This document shows, in pieces, positions 33,605-44,105 of a stretch of DNA of 64,000 nt (position 1 is its first letter; each line of letters starts with the position of its first letter). Source of the stretch: Pseudoflavonifractor sp. MSJ-30. Its GTDB lineage: Bacteria; Bacillota; Clostridia; Oscillospirales; Oscillospiraceae. The stretch spans positions 1 to 64,000 of the forward strand of contig NZ_JAHLPU010000026.1 of NCBI RefSeq assembly GCF_018918045.1, read 5' to 3'. A program made the position numbers and the translations under genes. Under the pieces are notes generated by a model. That model searched no databases and had not been told where the DNA came from. It worked only from the letters and a program-made list of their open reading frames with translations.

Positions 33605-35938
33605 ATGAGTTACAACTGCACAAACATCCTCAAATGGACCGAGGCACAGCTGAAATACACCTACGACGTCACCTTGCAGGAAGCCACCCCTCAGGAACTG
33701 CATGAGGCTCTGGGCGAGGCTGTCATGATGGCCATTTCCGACAACTGGAGCAGCAGCAAGAAGGCCCGTCTGCAGCAGCGGAAGGCCTACTACTTCTCCG
33801 CCGAATACCTGATTGGCCGGTTGGTTTACTCCAACCTGTACAACCTGGGCATTCTGGACGAGATGAAGCAGCTCTTTGCCGCCCAGGGCGTAGACCTGGC
33901 CGTGCTGGAGGACATCGAGGACGCCGCTCTGGGCAACGGCGGTCTGGGCAGGCTTGCCGCCTGCTTCCTGGACAGCGCCGCCTCCTGCGATCTGCCTCTG
34001 TCCGGCTATGGCCTTCGGTACAAGTTCGGCCTGTTCAAGCAGAGCTTTGACGAGCAGGGCAGCCAGAAGGAGAACGCGGACGACTGGTCCAAGTATGGCG
34101 ATCCCTGGTCTTACCGCCGGTATAACCATACCGTAAAGGTCAAGTTCCCGGACCACACCGTGCTGGCCGTTCCCTACGACGTGCCCATCATCGGCTACGG
34201 CACGCACAACATCAACACCCTGCGTCTGTGGCAGTGCGAGGCCGAGGAAGAGCTGGACTTCAACGCCTTCAACGACCAGGATTACCTGCGGGCTCTGGAT
34301 CAGAAGAACAAGGCCGAGGACATCACCCGTGTTCTCTACCCCAATGACTCCACCTGGGAGGGCAAGCGTCTGCGCATCAAGCAGCAGTATGTGCTGTCCT
34401 CCGCCTCCCTGCAGGATATGCTGCGGACCTTCAAAACCGCCCATGGCAACGACCTGAGCCGGTTTGCCGACTACTATGCCGTGCAGCTGAACGACACCCA
34501 TCCCGCCATGTCCATCCCCGAACTGATCCGGCTGCTGATGGAAGAGGGCATGGATTTCGAGCAGAGCTTCTCCATCGCCCAGCGGACCTTCTCCTACACC
34601 AACCACACCGTCATGTCCGAGGCTCTGGAAAAGTGGCCCCTGGATTTGCTTGGCAGCGTCGTCCCCGAGATCGTGGACATCATACGCCGCATTGATGAAA
34701 AGCTGAAGTGGGAGCACCCGGGTCTCTACATTATCAAAGACAACACCGCCCACATGGCGAATCTCTCCGTCTACGTCAGCACCTATGTCAACGGCGTGGC
34801 CGAGATCCACAGCCAGATTCTGAAGGACGATCTGTTCCGCGACTGGTACCAGGTCTTCCCCGACCGTTTTCAGAACAAGACCAACGGCGTGACCCCCCGG
34901 CGCTGGATGGGCCTGTGCAACCCCGAACTGACCCAGATGCTGAAATACCGCATCGGCGGTGACTTCCTGAAGGATCTGGACAAGCTGGCCGATCTGAAGC
35001 CCATGATCGACGATGACATGGTCCGTCAGTTCAACGCCATCAAGCGTCAGAAGAAGGAGCAGCTGTGCAAGGTCATTGCCGAAAAGGAAGATGTCCAGCT
35101 GAACCCCGACTTCATCTTTGACGTCCAGGTCAAGCGGCTCCATGAGTACAAGCGTCAGCTGATGAACGCTCTGTCCATTGTGGATATCTATTTCCGTCTG
35201 AAGAACGGCGAGCTGCCTGACTTCCATCCCACCGTGTATATCTTCGGCGCCAAGTCCGCCCCCGGCTATGCCCGGGCCAAGGCCATTATCCGCTATATCA
35301 ACCGGATTGCAAAGATGATCAACAATGATCCCGCCGTATCCGATAAGCTGAAGGTGGTCTTCGTTCAGAACTACAACTGCTCCTACGCCGAGCATATCAT
35401 CCCCGCCGCGGATATCTCCGAGCAGATTTCCCCTGCCGGCACCGAGGCCTCCGGCACCGGCAACATGAAGCTGATGCTCAACGGTGCCGTGACTCTGGGT
35501 ACCCTGGACGGTGCCAATGTGGAGATTGCCCAGGAGGCCGGCATGGAGAACGAGTATATCTTCGGCCACACCGTGGAGCAGATCAACGCCGCCAAGGACA
35601 GCTACTATGCCCGGGGCATCTACGACACCGACAGCCACCTGCACCGTGCCATCGACACCCTGGTGGACGGCACCGTTCCCACGGACGATGCCCAGAAAGA
35701 ACTGTACCATGCCCTGCTGGACGGCGCCTCCTGGCACAAGGCCGACAACTACTTCGTGCTGCTGGACTACGCCTCCTACATGGACGCCAAGCTGCGGGTA
35801 AACCACGACTATGCCGACCGGCTGGCCTTTGGCCGCAAGTGCCTGGAGAACATCGCCTCCGGCTCCAAGTTCTCCTCCGACCGCACCATCCGTCAGTACG
35901 CCGACGAGATTTGGCACATCAAGCCCGTGCGGTTCTGA
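33605..35938 (+). CDS. glgP: glycogen/starch/alpha-glucan phosphorylase
   Basis: About 777 residues from ATG 33605 (GGAG seven bases upstream; ATG 33599 is possible, one base from that GGAG). Family features include YFSAEYLIGR, ALGNGGLGRLAACFLDS, QLNDTHPAMSIPELIRLLM, NGVTPRRWM, VQVKRLHEYKRQLMNAL and the PLP-lysine region EASGTGNMKLMLNGAVTLGTLDGANVE. It releases glucose 1-phosphate from alpha-1,4-glucans. N-terminal regulatory sites of animal enzymes are absent, as usual in bacteria. Single-gene unit with terminator; no other glg genes are in the window. Confidence 0.96.
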   Translation: MSYNCTNILKWTEAQLKYTYDVTLQEATPQELHEALGEAVMMAISDNWSSSKKARLQQRKAYYFSAEYLIGRLVYSNLYNLGILDEMKQLFAAQGVDLAVLEDIEDAALGNGGLGRLAACFLDSAASCDLPLSGYGLRYKFGLFKQSFDEQGSQKENADDWSKYGDPWSYRRYNHTVKVKFPDHTVLAVPYDVPIIGYGTHNINTLRLWQCEAEEELDFNAFNDQDYLRALDQKNKAEDITRVLYPNDSTWEGKRLRIKQQYVLSSASLQDMLRTFKTAHGNDLSRFADYYAVQLNDTHPAMSIPELIRLLMEEGMDFEQSFSIAQRTFSYTNHTVMSEALEKWPLDLLGSVVPEIVDIIRRIDEKLKWEHPGLYIIKDNTAHMANLSVYVSTYVNGVAEIHSQILKDDLFRDWYQVFPDRFQNKTNGVTPRRWMGLCNPELTQMLKYRIGGDFLKDLDKLADLKPMIDDDMVRQFNAIKRQKKEQLCKVIAEKEDVQLNPDFIFDVQVKRLHEYKRQLMNALSIVDIYFRLKNGELPDFHPTVYIFGAKSAPGYARAKAIIRYINRIAKMINNDPAVSDKLKVVFVQNYNCSYAEHIIPAADISEQISPAGTEASGTGNMKLMLNGAVTLGTLDGANVEIAQEAGMENEYIFGHTVEQINAAKDSYYARGIYDTDSHLHRAIDTLVDGTVPTDDAQKELYHALLDGASWHKADNYFVLLDYASYMDAKLRVNHDYADRLAFGRKCLENIASGSKFSSDRTIRQYADEIWHIKPVRF

Positions 35939-35954
35939 TTTTAAGTGCAAAAAC

Positions 35955-35988
35955 GCCCCGCCGCTTTCCAAACGGAGAGCGGCGGGGC
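35955..35988 (+). terminator. terminator after glgP
   Basis: GCCCCGCCGCT pairs with AGCGGCGGGGC across a 12-nt loop; the following T tract is weak (ATTCGTTT). Confidence 0.75.
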
Positions 35989-36007
35989 ATTCGTTTACGG
36001 CAGATGC

Positions 36008-36090
36008 ATTGACAACAAAGGCGTTTCCTTCGGAAGCAAATAAGAGAATACTTCAGATTCCGTCCCGGAGGGACACCATAATTGTCAATC
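36008..36090. repeat. intergenic palindromic repeat, copy 6 (shortened)
   Basis: One TTGACAA unit, hairpins TTTCCTTCGGAA and GTCCCGGAGGGAC, ending ATTGTCAAT. Flank units are fewer than in other copies. Confidence 0.82.
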
Positions 36091-36251
36091 ATGCCTCCCC
36101 CAAGGCCGCGCTTTGCAAGGCCGCGCCTTTTTCGTCCGGCAAATTGCCCAGTTTTTTCCTCTCTTTCTTTTACCATTTTGCCGTTTTGCACATACGACAA
36201 AATCCGCAGCCTGTCAGCCGCGGATTCTGCAACAAAAAAGAGGAGAGGAAA

Positions 36252-36323
36252 ATGAAAAAGATCAAAATCAAATCTGATTTGTCTTTAGTATACCCGGAAG
36301 ATGTGAAGAAAGAAAGGGGATAA
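36252..36323 (+). CDS. possible 23-codon leader ORF upstream of pckA
   Basis: ATG 36252 with GAGGAGAGG just upstream; 23 codons rich in Lys (MKKIKIKSDLSLVYPEDVKKERG) to TAA at 36323. It lies before the pckA promoter, so it is not a pckA leader peptide in the strict sense. Base composition here is lower in GC than the surroundings. Could be a small protein or chance. Confidence 0.28.
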   Translation: MKKIKIKSDLSLVYPEDVKKERG

Positions 36324-36406
36324 TTATTAAGTTCCTGTGAAGATGTAAACAAATTTTGTACATTTCGGAGAAAGTGTCAAGCAGTAAAAAAATATCGAAA
36401 AACCTG

Positions 36407-36435
36407 TTTACAATCTGGATTTGTTGTGTTAATAT
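36407..36435 (+). promoter_or_regulatory. pckA promoter
   Basis: TTTACA (36407-36412), 17-bp spacer, TAATAT (36430-36435), in an A/T-rich stretch; leader of about 100 nt containing the hairpins AACCTCGGG-TTTT-CCCGAATT and AAAGCGG-TTTT-CCGCTT. Confidence 0.62.
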
Positions 36436-36543
36436 GTATGTGGTGAACCTCGGGTTTTCCCGAATTGGCTTTACCAATTTGTGTTAAAAAGCGGTTTTCC
36501 GCTTCTACTTAACGCCATAATTAAAAATCAGGAGGAACCAATC

Positions 36544-38148
<1,605 letters not shown>

Positions 38149-38173
38149 GGCCTGAAAGTGTTCGTTTTCACGG

Positions 38174-38203
38174 TACCAGCAGGGGGATTTTCCCCTGCTG
38201 GTA
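38174..38203 (+). terminator. terminator after pckA
   Basis: TACCAGCAGGGG pairs with CCCCTGCTGGTA around a GATTTT loop; almost no T tract follows on the plus strand, so it may act as a stabiliser instead. Confidence 0.65.
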
Positions 38204-38270
38204 TCTGAAATTGCGGCAGTGGGGTGAATCTGTAGGGATAAACCGGGCGCATCCGCCAAAAAAGAACCGT

Positions 38271-38377
38271 GTCATTGCGAACCAGTGCGCACACTGGTGT
38301 GGCAATCTCCCGGTTACTCGCACGCACTGAATATCCGGGGGATTGCCACGACAGTCTGCTGACTGTCTCGCAATGAC
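38271..38377. repeat. 107-bp REP/MITE-like palindromic element
   Basis: Ends GTCATTGCGA / TCGCAATGAC are inverted. Inside are hairpins ACCAGT-N6-ACTGGT (38281-38298) and ACAGTC-N4-GACTGT (38351-38364), and a second pair GGCAATC / GATTGCC. The element can fold as a cruciform with two side arms. It is unlike the TTGACAA repeat family. Confidence 0.82.
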
Positions 38378-38450
38378 AACGGAGTCTGTTTATCCCCAGA
38401 GATTTCCCCATTTGCCGTGGATATATTCATTTTAACGGAGGTTAAAACCA

Positions 38451-39860
38451 ATGGCTCAGAAAGTCCAATTCACTGAAACCGTCCTTCGTGATGCAAACCA
38501 GTCTCTGATGGCTACTCGTATGCCTTTTGCCGATATGGAGGGCATTCTCTCCACTATGGACAAGGCCGGCTACTATTCCGTCGAGTGCTGGGGCGGCGCT
38601 ACCTTTGACAGCTGCCTGCGTTACCTGGATGAGGATCCCTGGGAGCGGCTGCGCAATTTCCGCAAGGCCATGCCCAACACCCGTCTGCAGATGCTGCTGC
38701 GGGGCCAGAACCTGCTGGGTTACAAGCACTATCATGACGACGTTGTAGAGAAGTTCGTAGAGCTGTCCATCAAGAACGGCATCGACGTTCTGCGTATCTT
38801 CGACGCTCTGAACGATTTCCGCAATATCCGCACCGCTCTGGAGGCTACCAAGAAGTACGCCACCAAGAACACCGTGGCTTCCGGCTGTATTTCCTACACC
38901 CAGTCCCCTGTACACACTCCCGCCAAGTACGCCGAGATGTGCAAGGAGCTGCAGAGCATGGGCTTTGACACCATCTGCCTGAAGGACATGGCCGGTACCA
39001 TGAGCCCCAACGAGGCTGAGCAGCTGTTCAAGGGCATTAAGGACGCAGGCGTGACCCTGCCTCTGGTGCTGCACACCCACTGCACCACCGGTATGGCTTA
39101 CATGACCGTTATGAAGGCTGTGGAAGCCGGTGTGGACATCATCGACACCGCCACCTCCTGCTTCTCCAACGGCACCTCTCAGCCCGCCACCGAGACCATT
39201 TACTATGCCCTCAGCGAGCTGGGCATTGAGACCGGCCTGAATGAGAAGGTCATCAACGAAGTCAACGACTACTTCAAGCCCGTCAAGCAGAAGTACATCG
39301 ACTCCGGCCGCATCAATCCCAAGTCCATGGGTACCGACGCCCAGGCTCTGGTCTACAAGGTCCCCGGCGGCATGCTGTCCAACATGATCGCCAACCTGAC
39401 CGATATGCACGCCATGGATAAGTTCGACGCCGCTCTGGCCGAGATTCCCTCCGTCCGGAAGGACATGGGCTATCCTCCTCTGGTCACTCCTCTGTCCCAG
39501 ATGGTTGGCAACCAGGCCGTTACCAACGTTCTGGTGGGCGAGCGCTACAAGAACATCTCCAAGGAAGTCAAGGCTTACTTCAAGGGCGAGTACGGCATTG
39601 CCCCCGCTCCCGTGGACGCCGACCTGGAGAAGCGCATCCTGGACGAGGCCGGTATGACCGCTCCTCAGGACTGCCGTGTGGAAGACAGCAAGCGCACCGG
39701 TAAGGAGTTTGAGGACGCCAAGGCTGCTCTGGGCGATCTGGCTCAGTCCGAAGAGGATGTCATGAGCTATATCTGCTTCCCCGCTCAGGCCGAGAAGTTC
39801 CTGGAAGGCCGCAAGGCAAAGGAAGAGAACAAGGTTACCTATACCATTACCGAAGCCTAA
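38451..39860 (+). CDS. oadA: oxaloacetate decarboxylase, carboxyltransferase (alpha) subunit
   Basis: 469 residues. The TIM-barrel motif TVLRDANQSLMATRM and metal/substrate residues in LRGQNLLGY, RIFDALND, LKDMAGTMSPNEA and LHTHCTTGMAYMT fit the oxaloacetate-specific carboxyltransferase. The biotin domain of classic OadA is missing and is supplied by a separate gene (40226). The enzyme passes the carboxyl group of oxaloacetate to biotin. First gene of a four-gene operon with gamma-like, biotin-carrier and beta subunits. Confidence 0.95.
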   Translation: MAQKVQFTETVLRDANQSLMATRMPFADMEGILSTMDKAGYYSVECWGGATFDSCLRYLDEDPWERLRNFRKAMPNTRLQMLLRGQNLLGYKHYHDDVVEKFVELSIKNGIDVLRIFDALNDFRNIRTALEATKKYATKNTVASGCISYTQSPVHTPAKYAEMCKELQSMGFDTICLKDMAGTMSPNEAEQLFKGIKDAGVTLPLVLHTHCTTGMAYMTVMKAVEAGVDIIDTATSCFSNGTSQPATETIYYALSELGIETGLNEKVINEVNDYFKPVKQKYIDSGRINPKSMGTDAQALVYKVPGGMLSNMIANLTDMHAMDKFDAALAEIPSVRKDMGYPPLVTPLSQMVGNQAVTNVLVGERYKNISKEVKAYFKGEYGIAPAPVDADLEKRILDEAGMTAPQDCRVEDSKRTGKEFEDAKAALGDLAQSEEDVMSYICFPAQAEKFLEGRKAKEENKVTYTITEA

Positions 39861-39872
39861 GGAGGATGCCTT

Positions 39873-40223
39873 ATGCTGCTTACTTCTGATATTACCATCG
39901 GCGAGGCCGGTGTGTACGCGCTGCTGGGCTATGCCGTGGTTTTCTTCGGCATCGTTCTGCTGATGCTGGTTGTCATGGTTCTGGGCAAGTACTTCGCTTC
40001 CAAGAATACGAAGCTGGCCGCCACCGCTGCCGCTGCCGCCCAGGCTGTTGCCCCCGCCGCTCCTGCCGCCGCCCCCAAGGCTGTGGCTCCCGGTTCCGCC
40101 GGTGAACTGAAGCTCCATGATGTGGAGCCCAAGACCGCAGCCATGCTCATGGCCATCGTGGCCGACAAGATGGGCAAGCCTCTGAACGAGCTGCGCTTCA
40201 TTTCCATTAAGGAGGTCAAATAA
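39873..40223 (+). CDS. OadG-like (gamma) subunit of Na+-pumping decarboxylase
   Basis: 116 residues: one N-terminal transmembrane helix (YALLGYAVVFFGIVLLMLVVMVLG), an Ala/Pro-rich flexible linker, and a C-terminal domain of about 40 residues (LKLHDVEPKTAAMLMAIVADKMGKPLNELRFISIKEV). Gamma subunits hold alpha and beta together at the membrane. Position between the alpha and carrier genes agrees. Confidence 0.88.
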   Translation: MLLTSDITIGEAGVYALLGYAVVFFGIVLLMLVVMVLGKYFASKNTKLAATAAAAAQAVAPAAPAAAPKAVAPGSAGELKLHDVEPKTAAMLMAIVADKMGKPLNELRFISIKEVK

Positions 40224-40225
40224 TC

Positions 40226-40639
40226 ATGAAATATAAAGTGACTCTGAAGGGCCGTACTTACGAGATCGAGGTTGAAGCCGGTGAGGCCATCCTGCTGGAC
40301 GAGTACGAAGCCATTGCGCCTTCCGCACCTGCCGCCGCTCCCGCAGCCGCTCCTGCCGCTGCCCCTGCTGCCCCTGCTGCCGCTGCCGCTCCCGCTCCTG
40401 CCGCCGCTCCTGTGGTGACCGGCGCCGGTGAGCCCGTCAACGCCCCCATGCCCGGCAACATCCTGAAGGTCAACGTCACTGCCGGTCAGGCTGTCAAGTC
40501 CGGTGACGTTCTGTGCGTCCTGGAGGCTATGAAGATGGAGAACGAAATCATGGCTCCCAAGGACGGAACCGTTACCCAGGTTCTGGTCTCCAAGGGTGCC
40601 AACGTGGACACCGGTGCGCCTCTGGTCGTGATCGGTTAA
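40226..40639 (+). CDS. biotin carboxyl carrier subunit
   Basis: 137 residues: short N-terminal beta domain (MKYKVTLKGRTYEIEVEAGEA), then an Ala/Pro linker of about 35 residues, then the biotinyl domain with the target Lys in CVLEAMKMENEI. It carries the carboxyl group from the alpha subunit to the beta-subunit pump. Gap to the gamma gene is 2 nt. Confidence 0.94.
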   Translation: MKYKVTLKGRTYEIEVEAGEAILLDEYEAIAPSAPAAAPAAAPAAAPAAPAAAAAPAPAAAPVVTGAGEPVNAPMPGNILKVNVTAGQAVKSGDVLCVLEAMKMENEIMAPKDGTVTQVLVSKGANVDTGAPLVVIG

Positions 40640-40651
40640 GGAGGGCTTCCA

Positions 40652-41866
40652 ATGAATGTTGGTGCTATCCTTGGAAAGCTGTGGGGTAATTCCGGTTTTT
40701 CCGCGATTATTACCGGCTTTGTCTCCAATAACGGCTGGCAGAACCTGGTGATGCTGGCCATCGCCTGCGTACTACTGTACCTGGCCATTGTCAAAAAGTT
40801 CGAGCCTCTGCTGCTGGTTGGCATTGCCTTTGGCTGTCTGCTGACCAACCTGCCCAACGCCGGGTTGTATCATCAGGACCTGTGGAATGATTTCATGGAC
40901 CCCGCAAGTCCCTTCTTCCACAGCTTCGGCCAGATCATGCGGCAGGGCGGTCTGCTGGACATCTTCTACATCGGTGTCAAGACCTCCCTGTACCCCTGCC
41001 TGATTTTCATGGGCGTTGGCGCCATGACCGACTTTGGTCCTCTGATCTCCAACCCCAAGAGCCTGCTGCTGGGCGCTGCCGCACAGCTGGGCGTGTTCGT
41101 TGCCTTCTTCGGTGCCGTTTGCATGGGCTTTAAGGGAACTGAAGCCGCTTCCATCGGCATCATCGGCGGCGCTGACGGCCCCACCGCCATCTTCCTGACC
41201 ACAAAGTTGGCCCCCCATCTGCTGGGCGCCATCGCCGTGGCAGCCTATTCCTACATGGCCCTGATTCCTCTGATTCAGCCCCCCATTATGAATCTGCTGA
41301 CCACCCCCGAGAGCCGCAAGATCAAGATGGTCCAGACCCGCAACGTGACCAAGACCGAGAAGGTTATCTTCCCCATTATGGTCACCATGTTCGTGGCACT
41401 GCTGCTGCCTGACACCGCTCCTCTGATCGGCTGCCTGATGCTGGGCAACCTGTTCAAGGAGACCGGCTGCACCGACCGTCTCAGCGATACTGTGCAGAAC
41501 GCTCTGATGAACATCGTCACCATCCTGCTGTCCACTGCCGTGGGCTCCACCATGGTGGGTTCCTCCTTCCTGACCGCGCAGACCCTGAAGATTGTCGTTC
41601 TGGGCGTAGTCGCCTTCGGCATCTCCACCGCCGGCGGTCTGCTGGGCGGCAATGTCATGTGCTGGGCCACCAAGGGCAAGGTCAATCCTCTGATTGGCTC
41701 CGCCGGTGTTTCCGCCGTTCCTATGGCTGCCCGTGTGGCCAATAAGGAAGGCCAGAAGGCCAACCCCTCCAACTTCCTGCTGATGCACGCCATGGGCCCC
41801 AACGTGGCCGGCGTTATCGGCTCCGCCATCGCCGCAGGCTTCCTGCTGAGCGTCTTCGGCGGCTAA
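40652..41866 (+). CDS. oadB: Na+-translocating decarboxylase beta subunit
   Basis: 404 residues with about 9-11 membrane helices. The key conserved segment [19 protein letters not shown] carries the Asp used in Na+ transport, and [16 protein letters not shown] and [35 protein letters not shown] match the beta-subunit family. It decarboxylates carboxybiotin and exports Na+. An N-terminal region of about 35 residues ([26 protein letters not shown]) precedes the core. Strong terminator follows. Confidence 0.95.
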   Translation: MNVGAILGKLWGNSGFSAIITGFVSNNGWQNLVMLAIACVLLYLAIVKKFEPLLLVGIAFGCLLTNLPNAGLYHQDLWNDFMDPASPFFHSFGQIMRQGGLLDIFYIGVKTSLYPCLIFMGVGAMTDFGPLISNPKSLLLGAAAQLGVFVAFFGAVCMGFKGTEAASIGIIGGADGPTAIFLTTKLAPHLLGAIAVAAYSYMALIPLIQPPIMNLLTTPESRKIKMVQTRNVTKTEKVIFPIMVTMFVALLLPDTAPLIGCLMLGNLFKETGCTDRLSDTVQNALMNIVTILLSTAVGSTMVGSSFLTAQTLKIVVLGVVAFGISTAGGLLGGNVMCWATKGKVNPLIGSAGVSAVPMAARVANKEGQKANPSNFLLMHAMGPNVAGVIGSAIAAGFLLSVFGG

Positions 41867-41881
41867 GCATATTCCTTCCCT

Positions 41882-41919
41882 GCCCCGGTTTTGCCAGTGC
41901 AAAACCGGGGCGGTTTTTT
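41882..41919 (+). terminator. terminator of the oxaloacetate decarboxylase operon
   Basis: GCCCCGGTTTTG pairs with CAAAACCGGGGC, followed by GGTTTTTT. Confidence 0.93.
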
Positions 41920-42024
41920 ATTCTCAATTCATTCATTTCTTTTTCAGGTGTTTTTCAGGTCGGCGGGGTATAACAATGCCATAAAAACAAACGGTCCCAA
42001 AGGCCGGGAAGGAGAACCAGAATT

Positions 42025-43893
42025 ATGTTTGAGAAATTGATTTCTATCGTGTTGTCCGCTGCCATAACCCTAAGCTTGGCGGCTTGCTCCCGGAATACCC
42101 AAACGGAGACGACCATAGCGGCGACCACGGCCACAGAGCAGGCCGAAACCAGCCTGACCGGGAAGATCACTGCCATTGAAGGCAGCACCGTTACACTTTC
42201 CCTTGGCAGTCTGACAGAGGGACAGCCCGGCGACATGGACAGTCAGGCCCCGCCGGATATGTCGGGCAGCGATAACAGCCAGACCCCCCCGGATGCCCCC
42301 AGCGGAAACAACAGTCAAACGCCGCCCGAGAAGCCGGAGGGTGACAGCAGCCAGACACCCCCTGAGATGCCCAGCGGCAGCAATAGTCAGGTCCCCAGTG
42401 GAAACGCTGGCCAGACGCCGCCTGATAACCCCGGCGACGACAGTGCTCAGGCTCCCGGCAACGGTCAGATGCCCAAAGGACAGCCCGACGGTATGAATTT
42501 CCAGGAAAGCGGCGAGGCCCGCACCCTGGATCTGTCCAATGCCGAAATCACCAAAAACGAGCAGAGCGTCACTGTAGATACTCTGGCGGTGGATGACATT
42601 CTGGTGCTGACACTGAGCTCTGACGGAACCGCGGCAGCCGTGCAAGTGCTCTCTGCGCAGGGCCAGAGCGGCGGTATGCCCGGCGGCTTCGGCGGCAGCG
42701 GCGAAGTGACCCAGGGCACCAGCGCCAATACCATCTCCGAGGATGGCAGCTACACCGGCGAATTCCTCTCTCAGGGAGATGACGAGAACGCCCTGCGTGT
42801 TGACGGTGCGGCCGTGACCCTGAAGGATATCGTTGTAAAGAAAACCGCCGGTTCCAGCTCCAACACGGAGGACGGCGACTTTTACGGCATGAACGCCGCT
42901 CTGCTTGCCACCAACGGCGCAACCGTCACTATTGAGAATGCTCAGGTGGAATCCTCTGCCCAGAACGGCAACGGCGTGTTCAGCTACGGCGAGGGCACTG
43001 CCGTGAACATCTCCAATTCCACCATCACCACCACCGCCGACAATTCCGGCGGCATCCAGACCACCAGCGGCGGTACCACCAACGCCTCCGGCCTGACCGT
43101 CACCACCTCCGGCAATTCCGCCGCGGCCATCCGGTCCGACCGGGGCGGCGGAACGGTCAATGTGGACGGCGGCACCTATACCTCCAACGGCCTGAACTCC
43201 CCGGCGGTCTACTCCACAGCGGACATTACCGTAAAGAACGCGCTTCTGACCGCCAGCAATTCCGAAGCTCTGGTCATTGAGGGCAAAAACAGCATCGCCC
43301 TTTCCGACTGCACCGTTTCCGGCTCCATGACGGATCAGGGCACCAGCTCCGACGAAAACATCCACACCGTCATGATTTATCAGTCTATGTCCGGCGACGC
43401 CCAGGTGGGTACCTCCACCTTCACCATGGAAGGCGGCAGCCTGACAGGTACGGCTGGGGATCTGTTCTATGTTACCAACACACACAGTATCATCACCCTG
43501 AAAAACGCGGCTCTGAGCAATCTGGACACATCCGGCGCGCTGCTGCGCGTCGTGGGCAACTCCGCCAGCCGCGGCTGGGGCACCGCCGGAAGCAACGGCG
43601 CCCAGGTGGAGCTGACGGCCCAGGCCCAGACCTTGGAGGGCAATATTTTTGTGGACACCATCTCCACCCTGAATCTGACATTGGAGGACGGAACGGAATT
43701 CACAGGCACTGTGAATATCCTTGACAATGCCCAGAGCGGTGCCGCCGTAGACAATAACGCCGTTGTCACCATCAGTGAAGGCTGCACCTGGACCCTCACC
43801 GGCGACTGCGCCATCACAAGCCTTACGAACAACGGTACTCTGAACCTGAATGGCTACACCATCACCCTGGCAGACGGCACCGTGATCCGCTGA
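42025..43893 (+). CDS. secreted beta-helix lipoprotein with Pro-rich linker
   Basis: 622 residues. Lipobox LAAC (Cys near 22), then a short beta domain (SLTGKITAIEGSTVTLSLG), a Gln/Pro/Ser linker at about 72-155 with repeated NSQTPPD-like units, a second small domain, and from about residue 235 a long series of beta-rungs typical of right-handed beta-helix proteins (TLKDIVVKKT; NGATVTIENAQVESS; AVNISNSTITTTADNSGGIQTTSGG). This pattern is common in clostridial surface proteins once labelled as carbohydrate-binding or adhesin-like. It is anchored outside the membrane; ligand unknown. Single gene unit. Confidence 0.82.
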   Translation: MFEKLISIVLSAAITLSLAACSRNTQTETTIAATTATEQAETSLTGKITAIEGSTVTLSLGSLTEGQPGDMDSQAPPDMSGSDNSQTPPDAPSGNNSQTPPEKPEGDSSQTPPEMPSGSNSQVPSGNAGQTPPDNPGDDSAQAPGNGQMPKGQPDGMNFQESGEARTLDLSNAEITKNEQSVTVDTLAVDDILVLTLSSDGTAAAVQVLSAQGQSGGMPGGFGGSGEVTQGTSANTISEDGSYTGEFLSQGDDENALRVDGAAVTLKDIVVKKTAGSSSNTEDGDFYGMNAALLATNGATVTIENAQVESSAQNGNGVFSYGEGTAVNISNSTITTTADNSGGIQTTSGGTTNASGLTVTTSGNSAAAIRSDRGGGTVNVDGGTYTSNGLNSPAVYSTADITVKNALLTASNSEALVIEGKNSIALSDCTVSGSMTDQGTSSDENIHTVMIYQSMSGDAQVGTSTFTMEGGSLTGTAGDLFYVTNTHSIITLKNAALSNLDTSGALLRVVGNSASRGWGTAGSNGAQVELTAQAQTLEGNIFVDTISTLNLTLEDGTEFTGTVNILDNAQSGAAVDNNAVVTISEGCTWTLTGDCAITSLTNNGTLNLNGYTITLADGTVIR

Positions 43894-43960
43894 TTCTAAA
43901 CAAATCCCCCGGATTGCCAAAAAATACAGCAGCACCGGCTCCGTGCTGAAAACTCTATCA

Positions 43961-44007
43961 CCCCCGATTTTCTGTTCATAGTCAGAACGGATAATCGGGG
44001 GTATACT
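43961..44007 (+). promoter_or_regulatory. palindrome and -10 box upstream of oleate hydratase
   Basis: CCCCCGATT (43961-43969) pairs with AATCGGGGG (43993-44001), with an inner TTCTG/CAGAA. The right arm abuts TATACT (44002-44007), a good -10 without a clear -35. The layout suggests an operator, or an activator-dependent promoter, for the oleate hydratase gene. Confidence 0.45.
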
Positions 44008-44105
44008 AATGCCATCAGAAAAAACAAAACGCACCCCAAAATATCCGGCGGCTCGCAATGCCATCCGCGTTTGGGGTACACAGGAAACTATGGAGGTAAG
44101 GTTTT

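Noticed and set aside
33545-35971. An open frame of 808 codons on the minus strand opposite glycogen phosphorylase
   Set aside because: It is the mirror of GC-rich codons in glgP, with low-complexity Val/Gly/His-rich peptide, no ribosome site and no family motif.
42070-44064. A 664-codon minus-strand frame opposite the beta-helix lipoprotein
   Set aside because: Gly/Ala/Val-rich complement of repeated Thr/Ser codons; no start signals.
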